DNA of 64,000 nt, taken from NCBI GenBank assembly GCA_963575745.1, contig CAUYUJ010018715.1, forward strand, positions 51,001 to 115,000, read 5' to 3'. Position numbers and translations under genes: made by a program. Position 1 is the stretch's first letter. Every line of letters begins with the position of its first letter. This stretch comes from Prorocentrum cordatum. Its lineage: Eukaryota; Sar; Dinophyceae; Prorocentrales; Prorocentraceae. The notes under the pieces were generated by a model that worked only from the letters and a program-made list of their open reading frames with translations, searched no databases and was not told the DNA's origin. Shown here in pieces: positions 18,541 to 29,949 of this stretch.

Positions 18541-18666
18541 AGACTGAACCCAACGGTCCTGGCATACATTTGCCCTCCCTCGACCCGGTGAGGGCGCCCA
18601 GGCCCGGGCTAATCGGTGGGCCATCGTAGCCCCCATGATCATCGTGGCTGTGTCGGGCTGCTCATC

Positions 18667-18864
18667 GGCGGCGAGCGAGGGGGGGAAAACGAGAAGGGGA
18701 AGGCCTGCTCAGCAGAAGGTGGGACTTCTCAGAAGCCCTCGCGCCTTCCGAGAAGTTTGCCGAGTCTTCGGGGAAGGCTTAGAAAACTTCTCAGAAGGCC
18801 GGGGGACTTCCGAGCCTTCTGAGAAGGCCCGCCACTTCTCACCTCCCCTCCAGGCTCGCCGCCG
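18667..18864. mobile_element. Family B element, copy 2
   Basis: About 55-bp inverted arms: GGCGGCGAGCGAGGGGGG at left and CCCCTCCAGGCTCGCCGCC at right, followed inwards by CTTCTCAGAAG-type palindromes. No microsatellite in this copy. Confidence 0.75.
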
Positions 18865-18944
18865 ACCTCAGGGCCTTCTGCCGCAAGGGTGTCATTCGCG
18901 TGATGGTCAGAACTTTCTCGACCCTCGGGGGACTGGCCCAGGGG

Positions 18945-19215
18945 GCGACTCATCGAGCTTGAACCGGCGACATATCCGGTAACACATCGCCGATGGATCG
19001 GCGATAGGCCCCCGATCGCGCACTCCGCGCATTGATGGGCGGGGCGGGCTTTCAGGCCCCCATCGGCGATGAGTGGACGACTGAGGGTCGGTGCGTCCCA
19101 CCTGCGCTGGTCCCCCACGGCTTCCGGGCCATGCTTCGGGTCTCTGGCGGCTGTTCGGGAGGATCCGGGCACCCCCCGAAACGCTCTCGGCGAGGCGCTG
19201 CTGCGCGATCCACGG
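18945..19215. mobile_element. Family P repeat, copy 2
   Basis: CATCGCCGATGGATCGGCG, ATAGGCCCCCGATCG, CCCCCATCGGCGATGAGTGG and then GAAACGCTCTCGGCGAGGCG, in the same order as copy 1. Confidence 0.6.
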
Positions 19216-19689
19216 CTGTCAACCGAGGACCAGCGAGACCGCCCGAAAACCTCAAGCCTCGAAAACCGGGGGCCTCAAATCTTCCCCTCCCTGACGTTGC
19301 CCCTGCAACGATCCGGTCCTCCCTTAGCTGCCCACGTACGGAACACGCAACCCGTAGCGTGCCGGCACGGAGCTCAACGCGTAGACTGAACACGTAGGTC
19401 TGGCGCGGCACGTTCCCAAAAAGGGGGGCCAACACGTGCCAAACCAACACGCAACGTGTTACCAGGGAAATTCGAACACGGTATGTATTGCGCTCCAGCA
19501 CGGGCGTATCATGTCGGGAACGGCGAGGATGTCAGGTACCATCACATACTTCAACGGCTGCTGGGGCGCTTCAGGTCGAGCTGCTGGGGCCTCCTGTCGG
19601 ACTGAGGGGGCCTCGTGTCCTGGCGCAACCAGCCGTGCGCAACGAATCCTTCAGTCAGCCTGCGATCAGGGCAGCTGAGGCTCCTCCAG
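19216..19689. other. No recognised gene
   Basis: Contains clustered CACGTACGGAACACGCAACC-like words with short inverted partners (19320-19460). Nothing else recognised. Confidence 0.4.
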
Positions 19690-19865
19690 AGGCCTCCCAA
19701 ATGGGATCCGAAAAAACTGGGGTCAGAGGATCGCTCCGCATCGACGATACATCGGCGACGTGGGCAGTGTCTCGGCGACGTCCGCGTGGAGAAGATCGGG
19801 ATGCATCGCCGATGCACCGCCGATGTGGCACGATCCACCGACCCCATTTACTCGGACCCCATCTG
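19690..19865. mobile_element. Family O element, copy 3
   Basis: AAATGGGATCCG...GGTCAGAGGATCGC at left, CACGATCCACCGACCCCATT at right, GATGCATCG words inside. Confidence 0.6.
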
Positions 19866-19879
19866 GAGGGGCTAGATCT

Positions 19880-20045
19880 GCAAGCCCAAAATCGAATCGA
19901 ATGGGCGATCGAAATGGCGATCGAAATGAGTCGGATCGGTGGAAATCGGCAGTCGGAATCCAAATCGGGACCCGGAATCGAATCGAATCGGACTCGGAAG
20001 CCATCGAATCGAACGGAACCAAATCGGAGGAGTCGAAATGAGCCC
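19880..20045. mobile_element. Family N repeat, copy 2
   Basis: AATCGAATCGAATGGGCGA, GATCGGTGGAAATCGG and GGAACCAAATCGG words in alternating orientation. Confidence 0.55.
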
Positions 20046-20089
20046 TGCACATCCTGGACCCTCGGGCTGGCCGTGAGCTTAAAAACATA

Positions 20090-20262
20090 ACATGGAAGAA
20101 ACGGGTCCTGAGGGAAGCGGGTCCTGGACCCCTCAGGACGAGCCTTTCATCCTGAGCCGGTTCCTCTGACTGTTCCGGTGCCCGTGGAGGGCCCGTGGAA
20201 AGGAGCCCGAAAACGGCGAAAAACCTGAGCACCCGTTTCCTTCACGACCCGCTTCCCCCATG
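20090..20262. mobile_element. Imperfect inverted-repeat element
   Basis: Left arm GGAAGAAACGGGTCCTGAGG and GGGAAGCGGGTC; right arm GAGCACCCGTTTCC and ACGACCCGCTTCC. The arms are reordered relative to a simple hairpin. Single copy in the window. Confidence 0.4.
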
Positions 20263-20284
20263 GCGACTAAGGCTCATCGGGGAT

Positions 20285-20435
20285 GTACTGACCCAGGCCA
20301 ATCCCAACCAGGTTCAGTCGGGCGTTGCAAGACCCTGCAAGGTGCTGCGCCCAGGCCCGGGTCAAGGCGACCCTGGCTCTGCAGCATCCTGCAAGCTCCA
20401 GCGCTCTGACCGAACCACGTTTGCACTGACCCCCG
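20285..20435. repeat. Family I repeat, copy 1
   Basis: GACCCAGGCCAATCC, TTGCAAGACCCTGCAAGG, GGCCCGGGTCAA and CATCCTGCAAGCTCC words, repeated at 59935-60170. Internally rich in short CCTGCAAG direct repeats. Confidence 0.55.
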
Positions 20436-20451
20436 TCCCTAGGAGGCCTCC

Positions 20452-20612
20452 TACATGGGGTCCGACTCGGCGATGCATCGGCGACGTCAGCTATGTACCC
20501 ACGGCATTGGCGTGGAGAAACTCTGGCTCCTCTTCGAGCCGCATCGGTGATGCATCGGCGATGCCTCGGCGATGCATTGGCGATGCGGCGCGATCCTCCG
20601 ACCCCATTTGGA
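20452..20612. mobile_element. Family O element, copy 4
   Basis: Left CATGGGGTCCGACTCGGCGA, right GCGATCCTCCGACCCCATTT; GATGCATCGGCGATG words between. Confidence 0.7.
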
Positions 20613-20639
20613 AGGAGAGGACGAGGAGGAGGAGGAGGA

Positions 20640-21345
20640 GGAGAAGGAGGAGGAGGAGGATGAGGGAGGACCAGTGGAAACCCAAGAGTTCCCTCCAAGT
20701 TCCCTCTTCATAGGCATTTCCATTCAGGGAACTGCCATTTTGGAAGACAACAGGTTGAAGATCGTGAAGCGTGCCAAAACATTGTTCTCGCGATCTCAAG
20801 GCCACGTAACAATCTGGCTGCTGCGACTTGACGATCCAGAATCGCGCAAGAACGCCATTAAGGGAACTTCAACACAACGAATCAACATACCTGTTGCTCC
20901 CGCATTGTCCCGAATCCTTCCAAAACACCGTTTCTGGTATGTTGATCATGGGAATATGCAAAACTCTTGCATCTGTTTAAAACGAATGTGCGCGGCTCTA
21001 ACACGAGAACCACAATTTGAAAACCACCGAGCGGCGCTAAGGCGAGAACCACATTTTGAGAAGGAACCGCCCTCAATCCGTGAAACTCATGCAAATGTTT
21101 AACACGAATGTGCGCGGCGCTAAGGCGAGAGCCACACTTTAAAACCAACCGCCCTCAACCCGCGAAACTCTTGCAATCATTTTAAAACGAATGTGCGCAG
21201 GGCTAGGGCGAGAGCCACATTTTGAAAACCACCCGCCATCCATCTGTGAAACTGGGGTCACTCTTGAAGCTTCAGAGTCATGAGTGGTGAGGAAGTCTCA
21301 GGCAAAACGCCCGGCCCGCCCTAAACACTGGCCTCGTGTCTATAC
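20640..21345 (+). repeat. Composite repeat BB, copy 1
   Basis: Order: purine array, CCAGTGGAAACCCAAGAGTT, a segment with TTGGAAGACAACAGGTTGAAG and GCGTGCCAAAACATTG, then several 83-bp minisatellite units (GAGAACCACA, TTTGAAAACCACC, TTTAAAACGAATGTGCGCGG), ending GGTGAGGAAGTCTCAGGC. Similar composites lie at 39235-40170, 44085-44990, 45390-46400 and 48085-48330. Confidence 0.75.
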
Positions 21346-21718
21346 GGAGAAGGGAGGAGGAGGAGGAGGAGGAGGAGGAGGAGGAGGAGGAGCGGAAGGA
21401 GGAGGAGGATGAGGAGGAGAAGGATTAGGAAGGAACAGAGGCGGAGGAGAACAGGAGGAGAGGGGGGGAGTAGTGGAGGAGGAGGAGGAGGTAGGGAGAC
21501 GGAGGAGGAAGGAGGAGGAGGAGGAAGGGGGAGGACCCGAGGGGAAAGGAGACTGAGGATAAAGGAGAGGTGAGGTAGTTGAGGAGTGGTGCTGATGAGG
21601 GGTAGGAGGAGGAGTTAGGAGTTACGGAAGGAGGAGGAGGAGGAGGAGGAGGAGGAGGAGGAGGCAGGAGGAGGCGGGAGGAGGAGGAGGAGGCAGGAGG
21701 AGGCAGGAGGAGGCAGGC
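21346..21718. repeat. (GGA)n array, interrupted
   Basis: Purine array with interruptions; frames across it are low-complexity. Confidence 0.9.
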
Positions 21719-21890
21719 CTACGGAGCCTCCGTGGGCCCAGAGGCTCCCCTCCTCGGCCCCCTCGGGCCAGTCGTGAGAGCGCGCGGGGCCTCCGCCGCC
21801 ACGCCCGCCAGGGCCGCGTCGAGCTCCGCGGCCAGGCGCTCCCGGCACGCCTGGCGGCAGCGGGCCGCCGCTGGCGGGCCCCGGGCCTCC
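21719..21890 (-). CDS. Candidate exon, unrecognised, minus strand
   Basis: The minus strand reads ARCRQACRERLAAELDAALA, then GVAAEAPRALTTG, up to a TAG at 21719-21721. Helix-forming Ala, Leu, Arg and Glu residues with high third-position GC resemble the exon at 11.7 kb. A possible acceptor (CTTCTGGGAG) precedes it. The last 20 codons are less convincing, so the true exon may end earlier at an unseen donor. Neighbours are the GGA array below and a family N element above. Function unknown. Confidence 0.35.
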
Positions 21891-21904
21891 CTCCCAGAAG
21901 GGCC

Positions 21905-22115
21905 CGGCATCGAACCGAGATGTGGGACCGGCGATCGACACGAGTCCGATCGGCGGAGATCGGCAGCCGAGTCGGGAGAAGTCGAGTCGGCGGAAATCGG
22001 CGGGCGGGTATGCCTCCATTGAGGCATCGGGACCCCAATCGGATCCCGAAGCCGAAGCGAGTCGGAATCGGATGCCATCGACGCCGAATCGAAGCAAATC
22101 GGGGGAATCGGAGCG
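21905..22115. mobile_element. Family N repeat, copy 3
   Basis: CATCGAACCGAGATGTGGGA, GATCGGCGGAGATCGGCA and GAATCGGATGCCATCGA words, as in the other copies. Confidence 0.55.
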
Positions 22116-22254
22116 AGCCCTGCGCGGGGCCTCCCTGCTCGAGCGCAGGTCGAGCCTCGAGCCTCGCTCCGCGAGCCGAGTGCTGGGCTCCTGCGGTCAA
22201 GACTGACGCAGTGGAGGCCAGTCCACAAGAAACCTTGCGCAAGAAGCCCGACCC

Positions 22255-22435
22255 TGAGACCCCAGGCCGTCCATGGATTTATGGTGCAGGAGCGCAAGCA
22301 GGGTGGTTCTCAAATCGAAACCATCGACACCCATCGAATTTCCATCGCAAAACCATCGGAACCCAAGAAATCCAGGGCACCCTGGAGGCAAGCAGGGTGG
22401 TTCTTGGCATGGGTCGCCACTGTACAGTCGGACCC
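22255..22435 (+). repeat. Family C repeat, copy 3
   Basis: As copy 1 but with an internal duplication: AAGCAGGGTGGTTCT appears twice and the AAACCATCG word appears twice. Confidence 0.75.
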
Positions 22436-22744
22436 TAGGCCCGAAGAACAGGCTTGAGGAACATAAAACCCTCCGTCGGCCAAATCAAACGGAACATCCA
22501 AGGGAACCCTCCCCAGGATGCACAAGAGCATCCAGCAAACACGAAAAACACCAAGATACCGTCACCGAACCGACCTCGATCTTATAACTCGGTCCGGCTG
22601 TTGCGAGGATGCGCGATATGAACGCAAGAGCCCTTTGGGCGCCCGTGCTGAAAGTCCTCTGCGAGCGCGGCGGGCCATCGAAAGCAATTAAGGATGGACC
22701 AAAATAGGCACGGGTGCAAAGGAACCGTTGCAGAAGAAACACCA
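22436..22744. other. No recognised feature
   Basis: Unique-looking sequence; no gene or repeat identified. Confidence 0.4.
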
Positions 22745-22930
22745 TCCGCCTAAATATAACCTTTTGGCGGGCCTCGCGGATTTCTTGGATCTGCGCTGGA
22801 CCCCCTCCCTGGCGCGCGGAGCGAGCCAGTGGCGGCGCCGAAGGTGTCGCCGGAAGGGGGGGGGGGCCCAGAGCGGATCCGAGAAATCGGCGCGGAGCGC
22901 CAAAAGTTTCTGTTTATGCAGTTGTTGGCT
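22745..22930. mobile_element. Family M element, copy 3
   Basis: AACCTTTTGGCGGGCCTCGC and GATCTGCGCTGGACC at left; GAGCGGATCCGAGAAATCGG and GCGCCAAAAGTTT at right. Confidence 0.7.
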
Positions 22931-23014
22931 TGTTCTTCGACTTGCGGAGGCTACCCATCCTTACCATCGGTTTCGACAGTAGTTTCCATCGCGCCGAGTC
23001 GGCCTGGCTGGAGC

Positions 23015-23440
23015 TCAGGGGGGGCCCCTCCGCTCGGTGTGCTGCCTCGGCTCGTCGCCCTCGCCCACTGCGACTCGCGCGCCTCGGCTCCTTGCCCTCG
23101 GCTCGCGCGCGCTGCCTCGAGGCGGCGTCGTCATCCTCGTCGTGGTCGTGGTCGTGGCCGTGGTCGTGAACTTGGTCGTGGTCCTGGTCATGGTCGTCAT
23201 CGTCGTCGCTGACGTCGTCGCCGTCGTTGTCGTCCTCGTCGTCCTCGTCGTCGTCGTCGTCGTCGGCGTGGCCATCGTCGCCGCCGTCGCCACCGCGGCC
23301 GCCACTGAGGTCGTCGTCGCCCCCTCGCGCCGCCAGACCCCCCAGCGCCCCGCCCGAGAAGGGCCATCGAAGGGGGGGGGGGGGGCCGTCCCCCTGCCCG
23401 TGCGCTGCCTCGGCTCGTCGTCCTCCTCGCGCTGGCCCAC
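23015..23440. repeat. (GTC)n array bracketed by a direct repeat
   Basis: GTGCTGCCTCGGCTCGTCG at about 23037 recurs as GCGCTGCCTCGGCTCGTCG at about 23402. Between them is an interrupted GTC/GTG array (23125-23280). The minus frame through both flanks reads DEPRQ, hinting at coding origin, but nothing firm. Confidence 0.65.
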
Positions 23441-23479
23441 CCCCCCAAGAAACAAACCTGAGACCAGCGGCCTCCCAGA

Positions 23480-24012
23480 TGGGGGGGCCTCCTCCTCCCT
23501 TCTCCTCTTCCTCCTGCTCCTCCTGCTCCTCCTCCTTCTCCTCCTCCTTCTTTTCCGCTCCTCCTCCTCCCTCCTCCTCCTATCCTCCTGCCTCTGCTCC
23601 CTTTTTTTTTCCTCCCCTTCCTCCTCCTGCCTCCTCCTCCTCCTCCTCCTGCTCCTCCTGCTCGCCTCCTTTCCTCTTTCCTCCTCCCCTCCTCCTCCTC
23701 CTCCTCCTCTCCCACACTCCTCCCACCACTCCGCCTTCCTCCTCCATCTCCTCCTCCTCTCCTTCCTCCACTCCTTCCTCCTCCTCCTGCTCCTGCTCCT
23801 CTTCCTCCTCCTCCTCCCGCTCCTCCCCTCCCGCTCATCCTACCTCCCGCTCCGCTCCTCCCGCTCCTCCTCCTCCGCTCCTCTCCTCCTCTTCCTCCTC
23901 GTCGTCCTCCTCCTCCTCGAAAAGCTCCCCTCGCCTCCTCCTCCTTCTCCTCTTCCTCCTCGTCCTCTTCTTCTTCTTCTTCCTCCTCCTCCTCCTCCTC
24001 CTCCTCTCTCCT
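23480..24012. repeat. (CTC)n pyrimidine array, about 530 bp
   Basis: Interrupted CTC/CCT array. The long plus and minus frames (poly-Leu, poly-Ser, Glu/Gly-rich) are repeat products. Confidence 0.92.
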
Positions 24013-24017
24013 CCGAC

Positions 24018-24195
24018 TAGATGGGGTCGGCGGATCGCGCCGCATCGGCCATGCATCGCTGAGGCACCGTCGATGCATTGGCGACATCGGCGATCCAGCG
24101 CCGCCGTCGGCGCTCCGAAGCCGCATCGGCGAAGCAGCGGCGCTGTGGCTCGATGCTATGGCCCGAATTCTCTGTACTCGGACCCCATCGAAGAT
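24018..24195. mobile_element. Family O element, copy 5
   Basis: AGATGGGGTCGGCGGATCGC at left; a doubled right end with CTCGGACCCCATCG. Confidence 0.65.
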
Positions 24196-24286
24196 GGCCT
24201 GCAGGAAGACCGAGCCAAGACCAGGACAACATTGGACGGAGCCAGATCGGGAATCTCTGAGCTCCGGCGGTTCTGGAGGACGACCG

Positions 24287-24447
24287 GGGGTTGCTAGGGG
24301 TGCACCTGGCCCAAAGTGTCCCCAGCGTTTCGCCCAATCTTGGAACTTCTGTGGCCCTGTGGGACTCGAGAGGGGTGCTGTGGCGCCAGTAAGGCCTCCG
24401 TGGAAATCCTGGGGGCACCCTGGGCCAGGGACACTTCTAGCAACACC
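24287..24447. mobile_element. Inverted-repeat element, single copy
   Basis: GTTGCTAGGGGTG...CTGGCCCAAAGTGTCCCC at left pairs with GGGGCACCCTGGGCCAGGG...CACTTCTAGCAAC at right. About 160 bp. A partial relative lies near 33530-33610. Confidence 0.6.
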
Positions 24448-24561
24448 CGAGTAGAGGGGCCGGCCGCCGCGGCCGTTGCAGAACGCTCCAGCACGCTCAG
24501 TTACCCACGGGCCCAGACGCGCGAGAAACGCGAGGCGCGACGATAACCCCACGCTGGTGAG

Positions 24562-24795
24562 AACAATCCCCTGGGAATAAAACAGATAAAAGGACCCAGG
24601 GGGATCAGAAACGTGTACTTGGAGATATCGATTAAAAGTAAAGGGTATTCCTGGTGCTATGCGTGGGGTGGAGGTCAGACCTACGGAAGGAATTTTGCGG
24701 AGGGGACAATACAGTTCGGCCTCCCAGCTTGTTCTGGCAATTTGAACCTCGTTCAATTCGGCGTGGAAGAATCATCAGCAAAAGTTAACTCTTAA
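24562..24795 (+). CDS. Candidate coding fragment, unrecognised
   Basis: An open plus frame of non-repetitive, moderate-GC sequence reads VYLEISIKSKGYSWCYAWGG, QTYGRNFAEGTIQFGLP and NLNLVQFGVEESSAKVNS, then TAA. The alternating pattern suggests beta strands. There is no ATG, so it would be a terminal exon or a decayed fragment. It lies just before the giant trinucleotide array, with no other gene nearby on this strand. I do not recognise the domain. It is one of few plus-strand candidates, which lowers my confidence. Confidence 0.28.
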   Translation, partial: NNPLGIKQIKGPRGIRNVYLEISIKSKGYSWCYAWGGGQTYGRNFAEGTIQFGLPACSGNLNLVQFGVEESSAKVNS

Positions 24796-24939
24796 AGATA
24801 TACAAAGAAAAAAGAAAGAACAAAGCCCAACAGGGTCTTTGTTCATGAAATGCTCGGCGCCCTCATGGAAGGACTGAGGTACAAACGTTGAGGAAACTTG
24901 TCCGCGGCACCCGCCGCAAAACAATTGCGACGACAGGTA

Positions 24940-24949
24940 CGACTACGAT

Positions 24950-24985
<36 letters not shown>

Positions 24986-25020
24986 AACTACTACTACTAC
25001 TATTACTACTACTACTACGC

Positions 25021-25062
<42 letters not shown>

Positions 25063-25250
25063 GTAGTACTACTACTACTACGACGACGACTACTACTACT
25101 ACTACTGCTACTACTACTACTACTACTAGCTACTACTACTTCTACTACTACTACGACTACCATTACTACTACTTCTGCTAATATTATTTCTACTGCTACT
25201 ACTACTACTACTACTACTACTACTGCATCTACCATTATTACTACAACGCT

Positions 25251-25312
<62 letters not shown>

Positions 25313-25427
25313 ATACGACTACTACGACAGCGACGACAACGACTACTACTACTACTGCTACTACTACTACTACTACTGCTACTACGCTGAAACTACTACG
25401 GGTAGTAAGACTACTACTACTACTCCG

Positions 25428-25475
<48 letters not shown>

Positions 25476-25517
25476 GCTACTACTACTACTTCTACTACTA
25501 CTACTACTACTACGATG

Positions 25518-25565
<48 letters not shown>

Positions 25566-25634
25566 GCTGCGACTACTACTACTACTACTACTACTATTAC
25601 GACGACGACTACTACTACTACTACTACTACGGCT

Positions 25635-25681
<47 letters not shown>

Positions 25682-26002
25682 GACTACTACTTCTACTACT
25701 GCTTCTACTACTGCGACTGCTATCTCATACTACTACTGCTACTACAATTTGTCATACGACTACTACTGCTACTACGATCATTACTACAACAACTACTACT
25801 ACTACTACAACTGCGACTACTACTACTACTACGTCTACTACTATTACAACTACTACTACGACTGCTACTACCACTACTACAACTACTACTACTAATACTA
25901 CGACTACTACGACTACTACGACGACTACTACTACTACTACTACTACTACTACGACTACTGCTAGTATCACTAGTAGTAGTACTACCACTACTACTACTAC
26001 TG

Positions 26003-26037
<35 letters not shown>

Positions 26038-26107
26038 GCTGCTACTACTACTACTACTACTACTACGGCTACGACTACGACAACAACTACTACTAGACTT
26101 CTTCTCA

Positions 26108-26160
<53 letters not shown>

Positions 26161-26165
26161 TGTAA

Positions 26166-26201
<36 letters not shown>

Positions 26202-26202
26202 G

Positions 26203-26239
<37 letters not shown>

Positions 26240-26331
26240 CTCCAACGACGACGACGACTACTACTACTACTACTACTACTACTTTTACTACTACGATTAC
26301 GACGACTACTACTACTACTACTACTGCTACG

Positions 26332-26372
<41 letters not shown>

Positions 26373-26599
26373 CACTGATATGTCTACGACTACTGCTACC
26401 ACTACTATTTACTACTACTACTACTACTACCACCACTACTACGACTGCATTTATGACTCTCACTACTACTACTACTCCGACTACTACTACCACTACTACT
26501 GCTACTGCTGCTACTGCTGCTACTACTGCTACTACTACTACTACTACTACTACTACCACTACGACTCGTACTCCTACTACTGCTACTACTACCACCACA

Positions 26600-26649
<50 letters not shown>

Positions 26650-26886
26650 GACTACGACTACTACTACTACTACTTCTACTACTACTACTACTACGACGGC
26701 GACTACGACTACGACTACTACTGCTACTACCACTATTACTACTACTACTACTACTACTACTACTACCACTATTACTACTACGACTACTACGACGACCTAC
26801 CGACCGACCGACCGACCGACCGACCGACCGTTCTATCCACCGACGCACCTACCGACCTACCGACCTGCCCACCGACTGACCTACTA

Positions 26887-26941
<55 letters not shown>

Positions 26942-26986
26942 ACTACTACTACACTACTACTACTACTACTACCACTACTAGTACTA

Positions 26987-27029
<43 letters not shown>

Positions 27030-27062
27030 GACTACTACTACTACTAACGTACTACTACTACG

Positions 27063-27144
<82 letters not shown>

Positions 27145-27151
27145 ACCACTA

Positions 27152-27204
<53 letters not shown>

Positions 27205-27448
27205 AACTACTACAACTACTATTACGCCTACTACTACTACTACTACTACTGCTACCACTGCTACTACTACGACTACTACTACGCATGGTCCGACGACTGC
27301 TGCTACTACTACTTCGACGACGACGACGACGACTACTACGACTAAACACTACTACTACTACTACGACTACTACTACTATTACTACTAACTAATACTACTA
27401 CTACTACTACTATACTACTACTACCACTACTACTACTACTAACTACTC

Positions 27449-27499
<51 letters not shown>

Positions 27500-27679
27500 T
27501 TGCGGCTACTACTACTACTACGACGACGACTACTACTACTACTACGACTATTACTACTACTACTACCACTACTTCTGCTATTATTACCACTACTGCTATT
27601 CCTGAGACTACTACTACTACTACTATTACTACTACTACTACGACTACCTCCTACTACTACTGCAACTACTACTACTGCA

Positions 27680-27713
<34 letters not shown>

Positions 27714-27847
27714 TTACTACTACGACTACTACGACGACCTACCGACCGACCGACCGACCGACCGACCGCTCTATCCACCGACGCACCTACCGACCTACCG
27801 ACCTGCCCACCGACTGACCTACTACTACTACTACTACTACTACTACG

Positions 27848-27880
<33 letters not shown>

Positions 27881-28310
27881 GCGACTACGAGTACGACGAC
27901 TACTACTACTACTGCTATCACTACTACTACAACGACTACTACTACTTCTACTACTACTACTACTACTGCTACTACTAGTACGACTACCACTACTACTACT
28001 ACTACTGCTACTACTACTACTACTACTACTACTACTGCTACTACTACTACTACTACTACTACTACAACTAGTATTACGCCTACTACTACTACTAATACTA
28101 CCACTACTACTACTACGACTACTACTACGCCTGGTCCGACGACTACTGCTACTACTACTACTACAACGACGACGACGACTACTACTACTATTACTACTAC
28201 TGCTACTACTACTACTGCTACTACTACTACTACCACTACTACTACTACTACTGCTACTACTACTACTACTACTACTACTGCTACTACTACTACTACTACT
28301 ACTACTATTG
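24940..28310. repeat. Giant (CTA)n-type array, part 1
   Basis: About 3.4 kb of nearly pure ACT/CTA/TAC trinucleotide with CGA, GCT and CCA variants. Two near-identical inserts of (CCGA)n plus CTATCCACCGACGCACC occur at about 26790-26880 and 27735-27825. This shows segmental duplication of nearly 1 kb inside the array. Confidence 0.95.
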
Positions 28311-28314
28311 CGAC

Positions 28315-28772
28315 GGGGGCCAGCGGATTTCTTTTGTTATTCCCATAATTCATAGTAGCACTGTGTAGGCGAAGCATCCCGCGAACTCCTTTTTCTGGTT
28401 CCCCCCTCCCTCCTCCTCGTTGCAGGGGGGGGGTGTTCGGGAGGTGGAACAGGAGGTCGAGGCAGATGATTGAGGAAGCCAGGGCGGGCCCACCTCCACC
28501 TCATCTTCTCATCCCTCCTCGTCCTCATAAGCTATGAGCCTTCGGAAAACTTGCGTCGCAACTGGTCTGGTTTCGATGCGGCCTTTTAAAAGTACAGTCC
28601 AATCGCTTGGAAAGGCGTGCTGCAGTTCTGGACCGGACATCCACGATATCAAGCATTGTTATGTGAAGTTCTTTCCTCATTCTACATTCTCTTCCCTGCC
28701 AAATGTGAATGCCTTTCTCGAGCTCGAGGTGCTGTTGGGCCGCCCCATCGTTAAGCACCATTCTCCTCTACT
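28315..28772 (-). repeat. Inverted duplication, copy 1, inside the array
   Basis: About 455 bp of unique sequence, nearly identical in reverse to 35411-35865. A minus frame of 78 codons (28525-28761, ATG start) reads MVLNDGAAQQHLELEKG and RTAARLSKRLDCT and is intact in both copies. The few differences alter the peptide, so I do not call it a constrained gene. Part of an unknown element or a recent segmental duplication. Confidence 0.9.
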
Positions 28773-28785
28773 ACTACTACTACTG

Positions 28786-28828
<43 letters not shown>

Positions 28829-28898
28829 CACTACTTCTGCTATTATTACCACTACTGCTATTCCCACGACGACTACTACTACTACTACGACGACTACG

Positions 28899-28930
<32 letters not shown>

Positions 28931-28996
28931 GACTACCTCTTACTACTACTGCAACTACTACTACTGCAACTACTACTACTACTACTGCTACTACTG

Positions 28997-29056
<60 letters not shown>

Positions 29057-29212
29057 TTAATGCATCTACGACTCACACTACTATCAATACGACTACTACT
29101 ACTACTACTACTACTACTGCTACTACTACTGCTACTACTACCACTACTGCTACTACTACTACTACTACTACTACAACGACGACTACTAGTACGATAACTA
29201 CTACTACTACTA

Positions 29213-29245
<33 letters not shown>

Positions 29246-29293
29246 GACTACTAACTAACTACTACTACTACCACTTCACTACACCACCACTAG

Positions 29294-29341
<48 letters not shown>

Positions 29342-29544
29342 GACTACTGCTACTACTACTACTACTACTACTACGACTACGGCTACTACTACTGCGACTA
29401 CTACTATTACGGTTACTTCTCTATTACGACTACTACGGCTACTAGTATTATTACTAGTAGTACTAGTAGCACTAGTAGTAAAAGTGGTAGTACAAGTAGT
29501 AGTAGTAGTAGTCGTAGTAGTAGTCGTAGTAGTAGTAGTAGAAA

Positions 29545-29606
<62 letters not shown>

Positions 29607-29755
29607 AAGAAATAGCCCTAGTCGTAGTAGTAGTCGTAGTCGTAGTCGTAGTAGTAGTCGTAGTCGTAGTCGTAGCCGTAGTAGTGGTAGTAGTAGTGGT
29701 GGTAGTAGTAGTAGTGGTAGTAGTAGTAGTAGTAGTAATAGTAGTAGTAGTTGTC

Positions 29756-29796
<41 letters not shown>

Positions 29797-29870
29797 CGTA
29801 GTCGTAGTAGTAGTAGAAGTAGTAGTCGTACTACAACTACTACTACTACTACTACTACTACTACCACTCA
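28773..29870. repeat. Giant (CTA)n-type array, part 2, with strand switch
   Basis: Continues as CTA on the plus strand to about 29440, then becomes AGT/TAG (the complement) to about 29835, with a short return to CTA. The switch point makes a very large potential hairpin. Confidence 0.95.
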
Positions 29871-29949
29871 TGCCTCAGGAGGTTTGAGGACCTCTCCGAT
29901 TCATCGACGCGAAATGCAAAGGGTCCCCAAATTTAAAGACCTTTACCGG

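Noticed and set aside
18376-18549. Family T copy 2 as a third element-derived intron
   Set aside because: The flanking repeat lacks an AG-GT/GC arrangement, so exact excision cannot use canonical splice sites. The neighbouring frame is also uncertain.
23197-24756. 519-codon minus-strand open frame
   Set aside because: It runs through an O element, another inverted-repeat element and the 530-bp CTC array. The long Glu/Gly-rich part is microsatellite translation.
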